13,933 nt of DNA from an uncultured Oscillibacter sp. (GTDB lineage Bacteria; Bacillota; Clostridia; Oscillospirales; Oscillospiraceae): contig CAJUOD010000078.1 in the NCBI GenBank assembly GCA_910587875.1, positions 1 to 13,933 of the forward strand. The letters run 5' to 3'. The notes beneath the pieces are model-generated. The model did not search any database. It saw only the letters and a program-made list of their open reading frames with translations, and was not told the DNA's origin. Below are positions 1-6,605 of this stretch, piece by piece (within the stretch, counting starts at the first letter, position 1; each line of letters opens with the position of its first letter). Both the position numbers and the translations under genes were made by a program.

Positions 1-351
1 GCACATGCGCCCCTCCCGCCAGCCGGTGTCCTGGCACAGGGGGCAGGCGGGCTTTTCCTCCAGGCAGTCCGCCGGGAGGCCCAGGCTTTCCAGCAGCAGC
101 CTCCGCTCCTCCTGGAGGCCCAGGTTCTGCTTTTTCAGGGCCTCCACCGCCGCCTGGGGGTCCGTCCCCTTCCGCAGGGCGGTGGAGAGGATGCGGCTCA
201 TGGTGGCTCGGAGCTCGGCGTCGATCTCCCGGAGCCGGGGCTGGCGCTGGAAGACGGCCTCCCGGCGGTCCCGGGCCCGGTCCTCCCGGTCCCGCTTGTC
301 CTCCTCGAAGCGCTGGAGGGCGTGGCTTAGAATCTTTCCCTCATAGGCCAT
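1..351 (-). CDS. DnaC/DnaI-like helicase-loader ATPase, N-terminal part (runs off left edge)
   Basis: The first 117 codons of a minus-strand gene are present; the rest lies outside the window. The protein starts MAYEGKILSHALQRFEE and is rich in Arg/Glu helices. Near the window edge it has CPLCQDTGWREGRMC, the Cys-x2-Cys-x-D-T-G...C pattern found just before the AAA+ domain in clostridial DnaC-like ATP-binding proteins. In this family the ATPase loads the replicative helicase. The Walker motifs would lie beyond the edge, so ATPase function is inferred from the N-terminus and from the neighbour. The start ATG follows the DnaD stop by three bases and has AAGGAGG in the last codons of dnaD, so the two genes are probably translationally coupled. 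No other family fits the Cys motif and context as well. Confidence 0.8.
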   Translation of the reverse strand, partial: MAYEGKILSHALQRFEEDKRDREDRARDRREAVFQRQPRLREIDAELRATMSRILSTALRKGTDPQAAVEALKKQNLGLQEERRLLLESLGLPADCLEEKPACPLCQDTGWREGRMC

Positions 352-354
352 GGC

Positions 355-1290
355 TCATCCCTCCTTTTCCCTCTGCTGGATGTACTTGCGCATCCAGGCG
401 TTGCCCCCGGCCCTGCCGGGGGCGCTCTGAGCGCCGGACGCCGCCGGGGGCTGGGGACGCCGGTCCCCCGCCTCGATCTCGTCCACGGTGTGGAGCCCCG
501 CCTCGTGCCAGCGGCGGAGGATGCCGTTGCAGTAGCTCCACTTGAACTCGTGGCACTTGAGGACGGTCTTGTCATAGGCCAGGGCGGCGGCCTCCGGGGA
601 GAAGCCCCACTCCAGCCACTGGAGGAGGTACTTCTCCTCCCCGGCGGCGGGGGGCCTGTCCCCCAATTGGAGGGCCCGCATGAAGCCCGGCAGGGCCCCC
701 TGCTTCCGGCCGTAGTCCCGGAGGTACTCGGCGGCGGCGGCCTGGGTGTCCACGCCCCGGCGGGCCCAGGCGTAGCCCTCCCGCTCGATTTGGCGGAGGG
801 TGGGCCTCCGCCCGGGGCCGAAGCGGGCGGCGGTGCGCTCCGCGCAGTGGCAGACCAGTAAGTAGATGACGTCGGCGGGGAGCCCTAAGTAGTCGTACAG
901 CCCCAGCAGGGCGGAGAGGTCCGCCGTGGTGAGGCGCTTGCCCAGCTTCCGCTCCACCTCGGCGGTGAGGCGGCGGAAGTCCTCGCTTTCCTCCAGCTTC
1001 CCGGCTACCTCGTCCTGGCGGTAGGCCGGGGGCTCGTCGGCGGGCTCGGCGGGGGGGCTCTGGGGGGCGATGAGCCCCAGGTCCCGGAGGACGGCCTCCG
1101 CCGCCTCAATGCGGCCCCGCTCCCAACGGAGCTCCCCCGCCAGGGACCGGGGGGGCGCGTCGCCGTGGCGGCGCAGCAGGGCTAGGTACAGCAGGGCGGC
1201 GTCCCCGTCCCCCCGCTCCAGGAGGCGCTTCGCCGCCTGGGCGGAGAGGGTGACGGGCTCGTCGGGAGCGTGAACCAGTACGCTGGGCAT
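355..1290 (-). CDS. DnaD-domain replication initiation protein
   Basis: A 311-residue protein. Residues 1-75 (MPSVLVHAPDEPVTLS...) form the N-terminal helical/winged-helix-like part. Residues 100-185 and 205-265 look like two DnaD/DnaB_2-type helical repeats. The second carries the diagnostic YxxxIxxxW signature (Tyr253, Ile257, Trp261, in SYCNGILRRW). DnaD proteins remodel origin DNA and help recruit the helicase loader, which matches the DnaC-like gene immediately downstream. The chosen start has AAAGGAGG eight bases upstream; an in-frame ATG 66 bases further upstream has no such site. A six-base-pair hairpin (1309-1326) lies just upstream of the ribosome binding site. The C-terminal tail (280-300) is Pro/Ala/Gly-rich and probably disordered. 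Phage replication proteins share this domain, but nothing phage-like is seen nearby. Confidence 0.88.
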   Translation of the reverse strand: MPSVLVHAPDEPVTLSAQAAKRLLERGDGDAALLYLALLRRHGDAPPRSLAGELRWERGRIEAAEAVLRDLGLIAPQSPPAEPADEPPAYRQDEVAGKLEESEDFRRLTAEVERKLGKRLTTADLSALLGLYDYLGLPADVIYLLVCHCAERTAARFGPGRRPTLRQIEREGYAWARRGVDTQAAAAEYLRDYGRKQGALPGFMRALQLGDRPPAAGEEKYLLQWLEWGFSPEAAALAYDKTVLKCHEFKWSYCNGILRRWHEAGLHTVDEIEAGDRRPQPPAASGAQSAPGRAGGNAWMRKYIQQREKEG

Positions 1291-1374
1291 GGGAGCGCCT
1301 CCTTTCGTCCTTGCTTTTCGGCAAGGGATGTGGTATCGTATGGACAGGCGCCGCACAAGAGCGGCAGGCGGGAG

Positions 1375-1400
1375 GTCACGTTTCCCCGAAAGGGGGTGAC
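1375..1400 (+). promoter_or_regulatory. Hairpin containing the Shine-Dalgarno of the 25-residue ORF
   Basis: GTCAC (1375-1379) pairs with GTGAC (1396-1400), enclosing CCCC-GAAA-GGGG (1384-1395) with a GNRA-type tetraloop and a four-base bulge. The G-rich run that would serve as ribosome binding site for the ORF at 1404 is inside this stem, so initiation there could be structure-controlled. The pairing is seen directly; the role is inferred. Confidence 0.4.
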
Positions 1401-1403
1401 TGC

Positions 1404-1481
1404 ATGCGGATTACCTTACATATCGGAGCCTACACGGTTACGATTGTTGTGAAACGCAGAAACCGCCACTCGGCAAAGTGA
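1404..1481 (+). CDS. Possible 25-residue basic peptide
   Basis: A short ORF of 25 codons with product MRITLHIGAYTVTIVVKRRNRHSAK: alternating hydrophobic, beta-strand-like residues (3-16) followed by a strongly basic tail. AGGGGGTG lies a few bases upstream at a plausible spacing, inside a hairpin. The stop codon falls within a second hairpin (1459-1488). A TTG-less or weak promoter may precede it; I see no convincing one. Short ORF plus two flanking hairpins and a terminator further down (1599-1625) is the kind of layout seen in small-peptide or type I toxin loci, but I cannot assign a family. It could also be a chance ORF in an untranslated RNA. Confidence 0.35.
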   Translation: MRITLHIGAYTVTIVVKRRNRHSAK

Positions 1482-1488
1482 CGGTTTC
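1459..1488. repeat. 12-bp imperfect inverted repeat (hairpin)
   Basis: Arms GAAACCGCCACT (1459-1470) and AGTGACGGTTTC (1477-1488) enclose the loop CGGCAA. The single non-Watson-Crick position is a C-A mismatch in a plus-strand RNA but a G-U wobble in a minus-strand RNA, so the structure forms better in minus transcripts. It has no adjacent T-run, so it is not a simple terminator. Confidence 0.55.
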
Positions 1489-1598
1489 TAAGGCATTGCT
1501 TTAGAACTTAGCTACTTCGAGGACCACCGCTTGCCGCGGCGCCTGATTACATTATAGCCCAGGGCTCCCCCTTCTGTCAAGCCCCGGGCTGTTGCGGG

Positions 1599-1625
1599 GC
1601 CCGCCGTTTTTGCGGCGGGCTTTTT
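1599..1625 (+). terminator. Rho-independent terminator upstream of the gamma-lyase-family gene
   Basis: Stem GCCCGCCG/CGGCGGGC (1599-1606, 1613-1620), six-base loop, then TTTTT at 1621-1625. It points in the plus direction and ends just before the promoter at 1635, insulating the downstream operon from any upstream plus-strand transcript such as that of the 25-residue ORF. Upstream GC-rich segments (1556-1565 with 1581-1590; 1581-1585 with 1596-1600) can form overlapping alternative pairings. Confidence 0.8.
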
Positions 1626-1634
1626 CATCCCCCC

Positions 1635-1663
1635 TTGACAGCCCCGGCCCCATCGCCTATGAT
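1635..1663 (+). promoter_or_regulatory. Sigma-A promoter of the gamma-lyase-family/HAD operon
   Basis: TTGACA (1635-1640), a 17-bp spacer, then TATGAT (1658-1663): a perfect -35 and a 5/6 -10. Transcription should start near 1670, leaving a leader of about 34 bases. This places upstream in-frame starts of the gene inside the promoter and supports ATG 1704. Confidence 0.85.
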
Positions 1664-1703
1664 AGGCTCTGTCAAAACACCAAGAGAAGGAGCTCCTTAC
1701 TTT

Positions 1704-2990
1704 ATGGATATGGAAGCCATGTATCAGGCCCTGGGCGTCGGCCCCGCCGTGTACCGCTATGGAGAGGCGGCGCTGGAGCGCCTCCGGGACCGCTTCGCCG
1801 CCATCGACCGTACCGCCGAGTACAACCAGGCCAAGGTCCTCCGGGCCATGCAGGAGAACCGGGTCAACGCCACCCACTTTGCCGCCACCACGGGCTACGG
1901 CTACGACGACGCGGGTCGGGACAACCTGGAGCGGGTCTACGCCTCTGTGTTCCACACGGAGGCCGCCCTAGTCCGGCCCCAGATCACCTGCGGCACCCAC
2001 GCCCTTACCGTGGCCCTGTCGGCGAACCTTCTGCCAGGGGACGAGCTCCTCTCCCCCGTGGGAGCCCCCTACGACACCTTAGAGGAGGTCATCGGCATCC
2101 GGCCCTCCAAGTGCTCCTTGATGGAGTACGGCGTCACCTACGCCCAGGCGGACCTCCTGCCGGACGGGGGCTTCGACTACGAGACCATCCGCTCCAGAAT
2201 CAACGAGCGGACCAAGCTCATCACCATCCAGCGCTCCAAGGGCTACGCCACCCGGCCCAGCTTTTCCGTGGCCCAGATCGGGGAGCTCATCGCCTTCTGC
2301 AAGTCCGTGAAGCCGGACGTGAAGGTCATGGTGGACAACTGCTACGGCGAGTTTGTGGAGACCCGGGAACCCTCGGACGTGGGGGCCGACATGGTCGTCG
2401 GGAGCCTCATTAAAAACCCCGGCGGCGGCCTGGCCCCCATCGGCGGGTATATCTGCGGCACGAAGGAGTGCGTGGAGCGCTGCGCCTACCGCCTGTCCGC
2501 CCCGGGCCTGGGGCAGGAGGTGGGGGCCAATCTGGGGCTGATGCCCGCCTTCTACCAGGGCCTGTTCCTGGCCCCCACGGTGACGGCGGGAGCCCTGAAG
2601 GGGGCCGTCTTCGCCGCCAATCTCTACGAGGGCCTGGGTTTCCCCTGCGTGCCCACGGCGGAGGAGGAGCGCCACGACATCATCCAGGCCGTCACCCTGG
2701 GGAGCCGGGAAGCCATGCTGGCCTTCTGCAAAGGCATCCAGGCCGCCGCGCCGGTGGACAGCTACGTCACCCCGGAGCCCTGGGCCATGCCGGGCTATGA
2801 CAGCGAGGTGGTCATGGCCGCCGGGGCCTTCGTCCAGGGCAGCTCCATTGAGCTCTCCGCCGACGGGCCCATCCGCCCGCCCTACGCCGTGTACTTCCAG
2901 GGGGGACTCACCTGGCAGCACGCCAAGCTGGGCATCCTGATGAGCCTCCAGAAGCTGGTAGAGGCGGGCCTCGTGCAGCTGCCGGAGTAA
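1704..2990 (+). CDS. PLP-dependent methionine gamma-lyase family protein (formerly 'aluminium resistance protein')
   Basis: A 428-residue cytosolic fold-type I PLP enzyme, full length for the family. The cofactor lysine is very likely Lys237 in GSLIKNPGGGLAPIGGY, the family hallmark. Upstream, VMVDNCYGEF supplies the cofactor-contacting Asp. Other typical segments are TGYGYDD near residue 75 and CGTHAL near residue 101. Members are annotated as methionine gamma-lyase-like or aluminium-resistance proteins. The reaction in this organism (elimination on methionine, cystathionine or another sulfur amino acid) cannot be told from sequence. ATG 1704 is chosen because AGAAGGAG lies 11 bases upstream and the sigma-A promoter overlaps any earlier start; ATG 1710 or 1719 are alternatives. 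The next gene follows after 13 bases, so the two are co-transcribed. Confidence 0.9.
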   Translation: MDMEAMYQALGVGPAVYRYGEAALERLRDRFAAIDRTAEYNQAKVLRAMQENRVNATHFAATTGYGYDDAGRDNLERVYASVFHTEAALVRPQITCGTHALTVALSANLLPGDELLSPVGAPYDTLEEVIGIRPSKCSLMEYGVTYAQADLLPDGGFDYETIRSRINERTKLITIQRSKGYATRPSFSVAQIGELIAFCKSVKPDVKVMVDNCYGEFVETREPSDVGADMVVGSLIKNPGGGLAPIGGYICGTKECVERCAYRLSAPGLGQEVGANLGLMPAFYQGLFLAPTVTAGALKGAVFAANLYEGLGFPCVPTAEEERHDIIQAVTLGSREAMLAFCKGIQAAAPVDSYVTPEPWAMPGYDSEVVMAAGAFVQGSSIELSADGPIRPPYAVYFQGGLTWQHAKLGILMSLQKLVEAGLVQLPE

Positions 2991-3003
2991 GGGGGAGGTT
3001 ATC

Positions 3004-3651
3004 ATGAGACTGCAAAGTGCAATCTTCGACATGGACGGCACCCTGCTGGACTCCATGCCCATGTGGCGGAGCCGGGCCGACTCTCTGGTCCGGAGCCACG
3101 GCCTCATTCCCCCGCCGGATTTGAACGAAAAAGTCAACGCCCTCTCCCTTGTGGAGGGCTGCGCCCTGTGCAAGCAGCTCTGCGGCCTCCCCGGCACGCC
3201 GGAGGAGCTGGCGGCGGAGGTCTGGGGCCAGATTGAGGCGTTTTACCGCCGGGAGGTCCGCCCCAAGCCGGGCCTGATCCGCTTCCTGTCCATCTTAAAG
3301 ATGGAGGGCGTCTGGATGTACGTGGCCACCGCCACGGACCGCCCCCTGGCGGAGGCGGCGCTGAAGACGGCGGGCATCGACGGCTTCTTCCGGGGAATCG
3401 TTACCACCCGGGAGGCGGGCCAGACGAAGCGGGAGGGGCCGGAGGTCTACGAGCGGGCCCTGCGCCGCCTCCGGTCCAACAAGAAGGACACCGTGGTCTT
3501 CGAGGACGCCCTTTACGCTCTGCGGACCGCCAAGGAGGCGGGCTTCCGCACGGCGGCGGTGTACGACCCCTCGGAGCCGGGCCAGGAGGAGCTGCGCCGC
3601 CTGGCGGAGTACTATATCCGGAGCTACGAGGAGATGACGGAGCCCGGCTGA
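3004..3651 (+). CDS. HAD-superfamily phosphatase (beta-phosphoglucomutase-like subfamily IA)
   Basis: A 215-residue HAD hydrolase. Motif I is FDMDGT (nucleophile Asp9, acid/base Asp11). Motif II is the Thr in YVATATD (Thr109). Motif III is Lys142 in TKREGPEVY. Motif IV is FEDAL (Glu167-Asp168), the magnesium-binding acids. A helical cap occupies about residues 15-85, as in subfamily IA phosphatases and phosphomutases. The substrate cannot be read from sequence; the family covers sugar phosphates, nucleotides and phosphoglycolate. It starts 13 bases after the upstream PLP enzyme with GGGGGAGG before its ATG, so it is the second and last gene of that operon and is closed by a strong terminator. 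Motif III lacks the usual KP dipeptide. Confidence 0.88.
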   Translation: MRLQSAIFDMDGTLLDSMPMWRSRADSLVRSHGLIPPPDLNEKVNALSLVEGCALCKQLCGLPGTPEELAAEVWGQIEAFYRREVRPKPGLIRFLSILKMEGVWMYVATATDRPLAEAALKTAGIDGFFRGIVTTREAGQTKREGPEVYERALRRLRSNKKDTVVFEDALYALRTAKEAGFRTAAVYDPSEPGQEELRRLAEYYIRSYEEMTEPG

Positions 3652-3663
3652 GAAGAGAACCGA

Positions 3664-3695
3664 GGCGCTGCGGCAAAAGCCGCAGCGCCTTTTTT
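3664..3695 (+). terminator. Strong rho-independent terminator
   Basis: An 11-bp perfect stem GGCGCTGCGGC/GCCGCAGCGCC with an AAAA loop, followed by TTTTTT (3690-3695). It lies 12 bases after the HAD gene and 15 bases before the end of the convergent sleC-like gene. On the minus strand the stem lacks a good T-run, so termination is mainly in the plus direction. Confidence 0.93.
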
Positions 3696-3710
3696 GCCCT
3701 GGGAGGCGGC

Positions 3711-4943
3711 TCAGGACATCTTGGACACCGCCACAAACACGTTGGAGATCTCATACCAGGCGGCGAAGTCCACGCTGCCGGTCTGGGGCAGGTGGAAGAT
3801 CTTCTGGAACTCCGTCACCGCCGCCTGGGTGGCGGGGCCGAAGGCCCCGTCCGCCGGGATTTTGGGAATGGCGGGGAAGTTCCCCGCGATGCGGTTCAGC
3901 TGGCTCTGGACGGTCCGCACCGCCTCGCCCTCGCTGCCCAGGGTCAGGACCTCCCCGCCGTAGGACAGGGGCACGCCCTCTACCTTTTCCGCGCTCTTGA
4001 GGTAGATGTCCGAGCCGTAGTACTTTTTCAGGATGCTCGTGGCCTCCCAGCCCTGCTCCGCCAGGGCCTGGGAGCCCCACTGGCTCAGTCCCTGGCACTG
4101 GGTTCGCCGCCCGTCGCAGTACTGGGTAAACAGGGGCTGGGAAATGCCCTCCCTGGTGACGTAGGTGGTGAACAGGTCGTCCACCACCGTGCCGATCTCC
4201 TCAAAGATGGTCCGCCCGTGGGAGTAGGACTGGTCGAAGGCCGTGGAGCTGGTGACGGTGAAGTCATAGCCCTTCCCCCGGTACCACTCCGTGTAGACCC
4301 GGTTCAGGGTGAAGGAGAGGATGGCCAGCACGTTGGCCTTGATGGCCTCCGTCCGCCAGGTGGAGTAGATCTCGCTGCACGCCACGTTTTTGATGTAGTC
4401 CTTAAAGGGCACCCAGTAGTTCTGGGCGGAGGCGTCGTCGGGCCTCCCGGCGTGGACCACCACGTACTCCGGGATCACCGGCTCCGGCAGCACCACCAGG
4501 CCCTCCGGCTCCGGCAGGGGCTTGACCTCCTCCTCCGGCGGCCTGGAGGAGGGCTCTCCCCAGAGGGCGTGGGGCGGCAGCAGGACGTTGCGCACGTTGA
4601 AGCCCCCGGCCTCCGGCAGGGCCGCCCGCTGGACGGCGCGGCCCGCGGGCATCAGCTCCACGCCGCCGATGTGAAGGGTCTGGAAGCCCCCGGCGGAGAC
4701 AGTGACGTTGTAGACGGCGTAGGGCCTCCGGTCCGCCTCCCCCTCCAGCAGGGACCACTCCATGGGCGGCGCGGGCAGCTCCATAAAGGGCGTCTGGCCC
4801 GAGGCGTCGGTGGTCAGCTCCTCCAGGACGGCCCCGTTGGACGGGTCCGTGACCCGGACCCGGGCGCCGGGGATGGGGCGGGGCGTCTCCCCCGCCGTGA
4901 CAAAAACCTGCAGGCCGCCTTTGTCCAGATAGATTGGATTCAT
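3711..4943 (-). CDS. sleC: Spore cortex-lytic enzyme, SleC type (pro-enzyme)
   Basis: A 410-residue protein with the architecture of clostridial SleC. Residues about 8-115 form a beta-rich, carboxypeptidase-regulatory/transthyretin-like domain (GARVRVTDPSNGAVLEELTT). Residues 125-158 are a Pro/Glu-rich linker. Residues about 159-325 are the SpoIID-like lytic transglycosylase domain, with likely catalytic Glu191 in NVACSEIYSTW, then FTLNRVYTEWYRGKGYDF and YCDGRRTQCQGLSQWG. Residues 327-400 are a peptidoglycan-binding_1 domain. SleC is made during sporulation as an inactive precursor and cleaves cortex peptidoglycan at germination after Csp proteolysis removes the N-terminal part; by analogy the cut should fall in or near the linker. 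No classical signal peptide is seen, as in SleC. AAAGGAGGA precedes the ATG. The divergent Csp genes next door support the assignment. Confidence 0.9.
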   Translation of the reverse strand: MNPIYLDKGGLQVFVTAGETPRPIPGARVRVTDPSNGAVLEELTTDASGQTPFMELPAPPMEWSLLEGEADRRPYAVYNVTVSAGGFQTLHIGGVELMPAGRAVQRAALPEAGGFNVRNVLLPPHALWGEPSSRPPEEEVKPLPEPEGLVVLPEPVIPEYVVVHAGRPDDASAQNYWVPFKDYIKNVACSEIYSTWRTEAIKANVLAILSFTLNRVYTEWYRGKGYDFTVTSSTAFDQSYSHGRTIFEEIGTVVDDLFTTYVTREGISQPLFTQYCDGRRTQCQGLSQWGSQALAEQGWEATSILKKYYGSDIYLKSAEKVEGVPLSYGGEVLTLGSEGEAVRTVQSQLNRIAGNFPAIPKIPADGAFGPATQAAVTEFQKIFHLPQTGSVDFAAWYEISNVFVAVSKMS

Positions 4944-4968
4944 AAGCGCGCTCCTCCTTTCCGTATAT

Positions 4969-4995
4969 TAGTCTATGGCCGCTCCGCGAAATCGT
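4969..4995 (-). promoter_or_regulatory. Candidate mother-cell (sigma-K/sigma-E-like) promoter of sleC
   Basis: On the minus strand CATAGACTA (4977-4969) fits the sigma-K -10 pattern CATAnnnTA, with AC 16 bases upstream (4995-4994) fitting the minimal sigma-K -35. The same -10 matches sigma-E CATACAMT at 7 of 8 positions, but the sigma-E -35 is poor. The start would fall about 20 bases before the ATG, just upstream of the ribosome binding site. Mother-cell expression suits a cortex-lytic enzyme. No comparable plus-strand promoter for the divergent Csp gene is convincing in the 85-bp gap. Confidence 0.45.
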
Positions 4996-5028
4996 GCGCA
5001 CACCGGCGGGGCGGATGGGAGGACGGTT

Positions 5029-6603
5029 ATGGAATACATCATCAAGTACACGGGGGAGCTGCCCGACCTGGGCTTCCCCACGGAGCGGCTGGACGCCCAG
5101 TTCGCCCTCATGGACCTGGGGGACCGGGACCCCATGGCCCTGCTGGAGCACCGGGAGATCACCTGCTTCGAGCCTGCCCGGGCCCTCAGCGGCCTGGAGG
5201 TCCGGACGGAGGGCCCCATGGACTACCGGAGCATGGAGGCGGCCCACATTCCCCAGGCCCGCCGGGAGTACGGCCTGACGGGCAAGGGGGTGCTGATCGG
5301 CTTCGTGGACTCCGGGCTGGACCTGGACCACCCGGAATTCCTGGGGGAGGACGGCATCAGCCGGGTCGTGGCCCTCTGGGACATGACGGCCCGGGGCGCG
5401 CCCCCCAAGGGATTCCTCCATGGGGCCCTCTACTCCGGGGAGGACGTCGCCGCCGGGCAGGCCCCCTCGGAGGACCGGAGCGGGCACGGCACCGCCGTGG
5501 CCGCCGTGGCCGCCGGGCGGAGCGGCACGGCCCCCGGGGCCTCCATCGCCATGGTGAAGCTGTCCGGCGCCCGGACCACCGACGTGATGCGGGCCGTCAA
5601 GTTCCTGCTGGACCAGGCGGAGGGGCTGGGAATGCCCTGCGTGGTCAACCTGAGCTACGGCACCAACTGGGGCTCCCACCGGGGACAGACCCTGTTCGAG
5701 TCCTACATCGACCAGTCGGCCCAGCGGGGGCGGAGCGTCATCGTCTGCGCGGCGGGCAACGAGGGCTCCGGGGCCCATCACTTCTCCGGGCGGCTGGAGG
5801 AGAACGGGGCTCTGGACGTAGAGTTTACCATATCCACCCGGCGGCGGCAGGTGTACCTCTCCCTGTGGAAGAACTTCGCCGACGAGATGGTCTTTGACCT
5901 GACGCTGCCCAACGGGCAGTCCACCGGGCCGCTGACGGAGGGGACGCGGCAGCTGCGCTTCGGGGACCTGCGGGTGTCGGCGTACTACGGCGTGCCCACC
6001 CACTACAGCGTGCTCCAGGAGGCGCTGTTCCTGCTGGAGGGGCCGGAGGGCGGCCTGGACGGCCTCTGGCGGCTGCGCTGCCAGGGGGGGAAGATCGCCG
6101 ACGGGCAGCTGGACGCGTGGCTTCCCACCATCGAGGAGGTGACGGACCGCACGGCCTTCCTCCAGAGCGCGCCGGACCTGACCATCACCCTCCCGGCCAC
6201 GGCCCTGTACCCCGTCTCCGTGGGGGGCTTCCGGCCGGAGACGGAGACCGCCAGCCCCTTCTCCGGCCGGGGGAGCCCGGACTGCGGGGGGAGGACGCTG
6301 CTGGATTTGACGGCCCCGGCGGAGGGAGTCCGCTCCGCCAAGGCCGGAGGGGGCTACGACGCCTATACCGGCACCAGCCTGGCGGCGCCCTTCGTCTCCG
6401 GCGCGGCGGCGCTGATGATGGAGTGGGGCGTGGTGCGGGGGAACGACCTGTTCCTCTACGGACAGCGGGTGAAGGCCTTCCTCTGCAAGGGGGCCGCCCG
6501 CAGCCCCCTGTCGGCCTATCCCAACGCCCAGTGGGGCTATGGGCGGCTGAACCTCCGCGCCACCATGGACGCGCTGGCAAGCCATCTGGAAAGGGGGCTT
6601 TGA
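5029..6603 (+). CDS. Csp-family subtilisin-like germination protease (CspB-like)
   Basis: A 524-residue S8 serine protease with an intact triad: Asp94 (GFVDSGLD), His153 (SGHGTAV) and Ser450 (GTSLAAPFVSG), plus oxyanion Asn244 (AAGNEG). Residues 1-75 (MEYIIKYTGELPDLG...) fit the Csp prodomain. Residues about 265-400 hold the beta-rich insertion ('jellyroll') that splits the catalytic core in Csp proteases and separates Asn from Ser. No signal peptide is seen, as expected for proteins packaged in the spore. In clostridia, Csp proteases cut pro-SleC to trigger cortex breakdown, and the SleC-type gene lies divergently upstream. GGGAGGA five bases before ATG 5029 decides the start over an in-frame ATG 54 bases upstream that overlaps the sleC promoter. 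It is probably the SleC-cleaving member, but the letter assignment (A/B/C) is not certain. Confidence 0.88.
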   Translation: MEYIIKYTGELPDLGFPTERLDAQFALMDLGDRDPMALLEHREITCFEPARALSGLEVRTEGPMDYRSMEAAHIPQARREYGLTGKGVLIGFVDSGLDLDHPEFLGEDGISRVVALWDMTARGAPPKGFLHGALYSGEDVAAGQAPSEDRSGHGTAVAAVAAGRSGTAPGASIAMVKLSGARTTDVMRAVKFLLDQAEGLGMPCVVNLSYGTNWGSHRGQTLFESYIDQSAQRGRSVIVCAAGNEGSGAHHFSGRLEENGALDVEFTISTRRRQVYLSLWKNFADEMVFDLTLPNGQSTGPLTEGTRQLRFGDLRVSAYYGVPTHYSVLQEALFLLEGPEGGLDGLWRLRCQGGKIADGQLDAWLPTIEEVTDRTAFLQSAPDLTITLPATALYPVSVGGFRPETETASPFSGRGSPDCGGRTLLDLTAPAEGVRSAKAGGGYDAYTGTSLAAPFVSGAAALMMEWGVVRGNDLFLYGQRVKAFLCKGAARSPLSAYPNAQWGYGRLNLRATMDALASHLERGL

Positions 6604-6605
6604 CC

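Noticed and set aside
1311..1339. Weak promoter TTGCTT-17-TATCGT ahead of the 25-residue ORF
   Set aside because: Only 3/6 and 4/6 matches to consensus; the -35 lies in a hairpin next to the dnaD ribosome binding site.
1641..1703. Earlier in-frame starts for the gamma-lyase-family protein
   Set aside because: They overlap the sigma-A promoter and lie before the expected transcription start.
2079..3197. 372-codon minus-strand frame opposite the PLP enzyme
   Set aside because: It is a shadow of a GC-rich gene; the plus strand carries the PLP lysine motif and a promoter.
3792..5897. Long plus-strand open frame across sleC into the first protease
   Set aside because: It is antisense to SleC and in the wrong frame for the protease; there is no ribosome binding site and the protein is low complexity.
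4402..6585. Very long open frame on the minus strand opposite the first Csp gene and part of sleC
   Set aside because: It is a by-product of high GC in the third codon position. The product is low-complexity Gly/Ala/Arg/Pro with no family resemblance, while the other frames encode clear SleC and subtilase motifs.
6117..6605. Extension of the second protease frame upstream of GTG 6606
   Set aside because: It would overlap the first protease by nearly 490 bases in another frame; a good ribosome binding site precedes the GTG.
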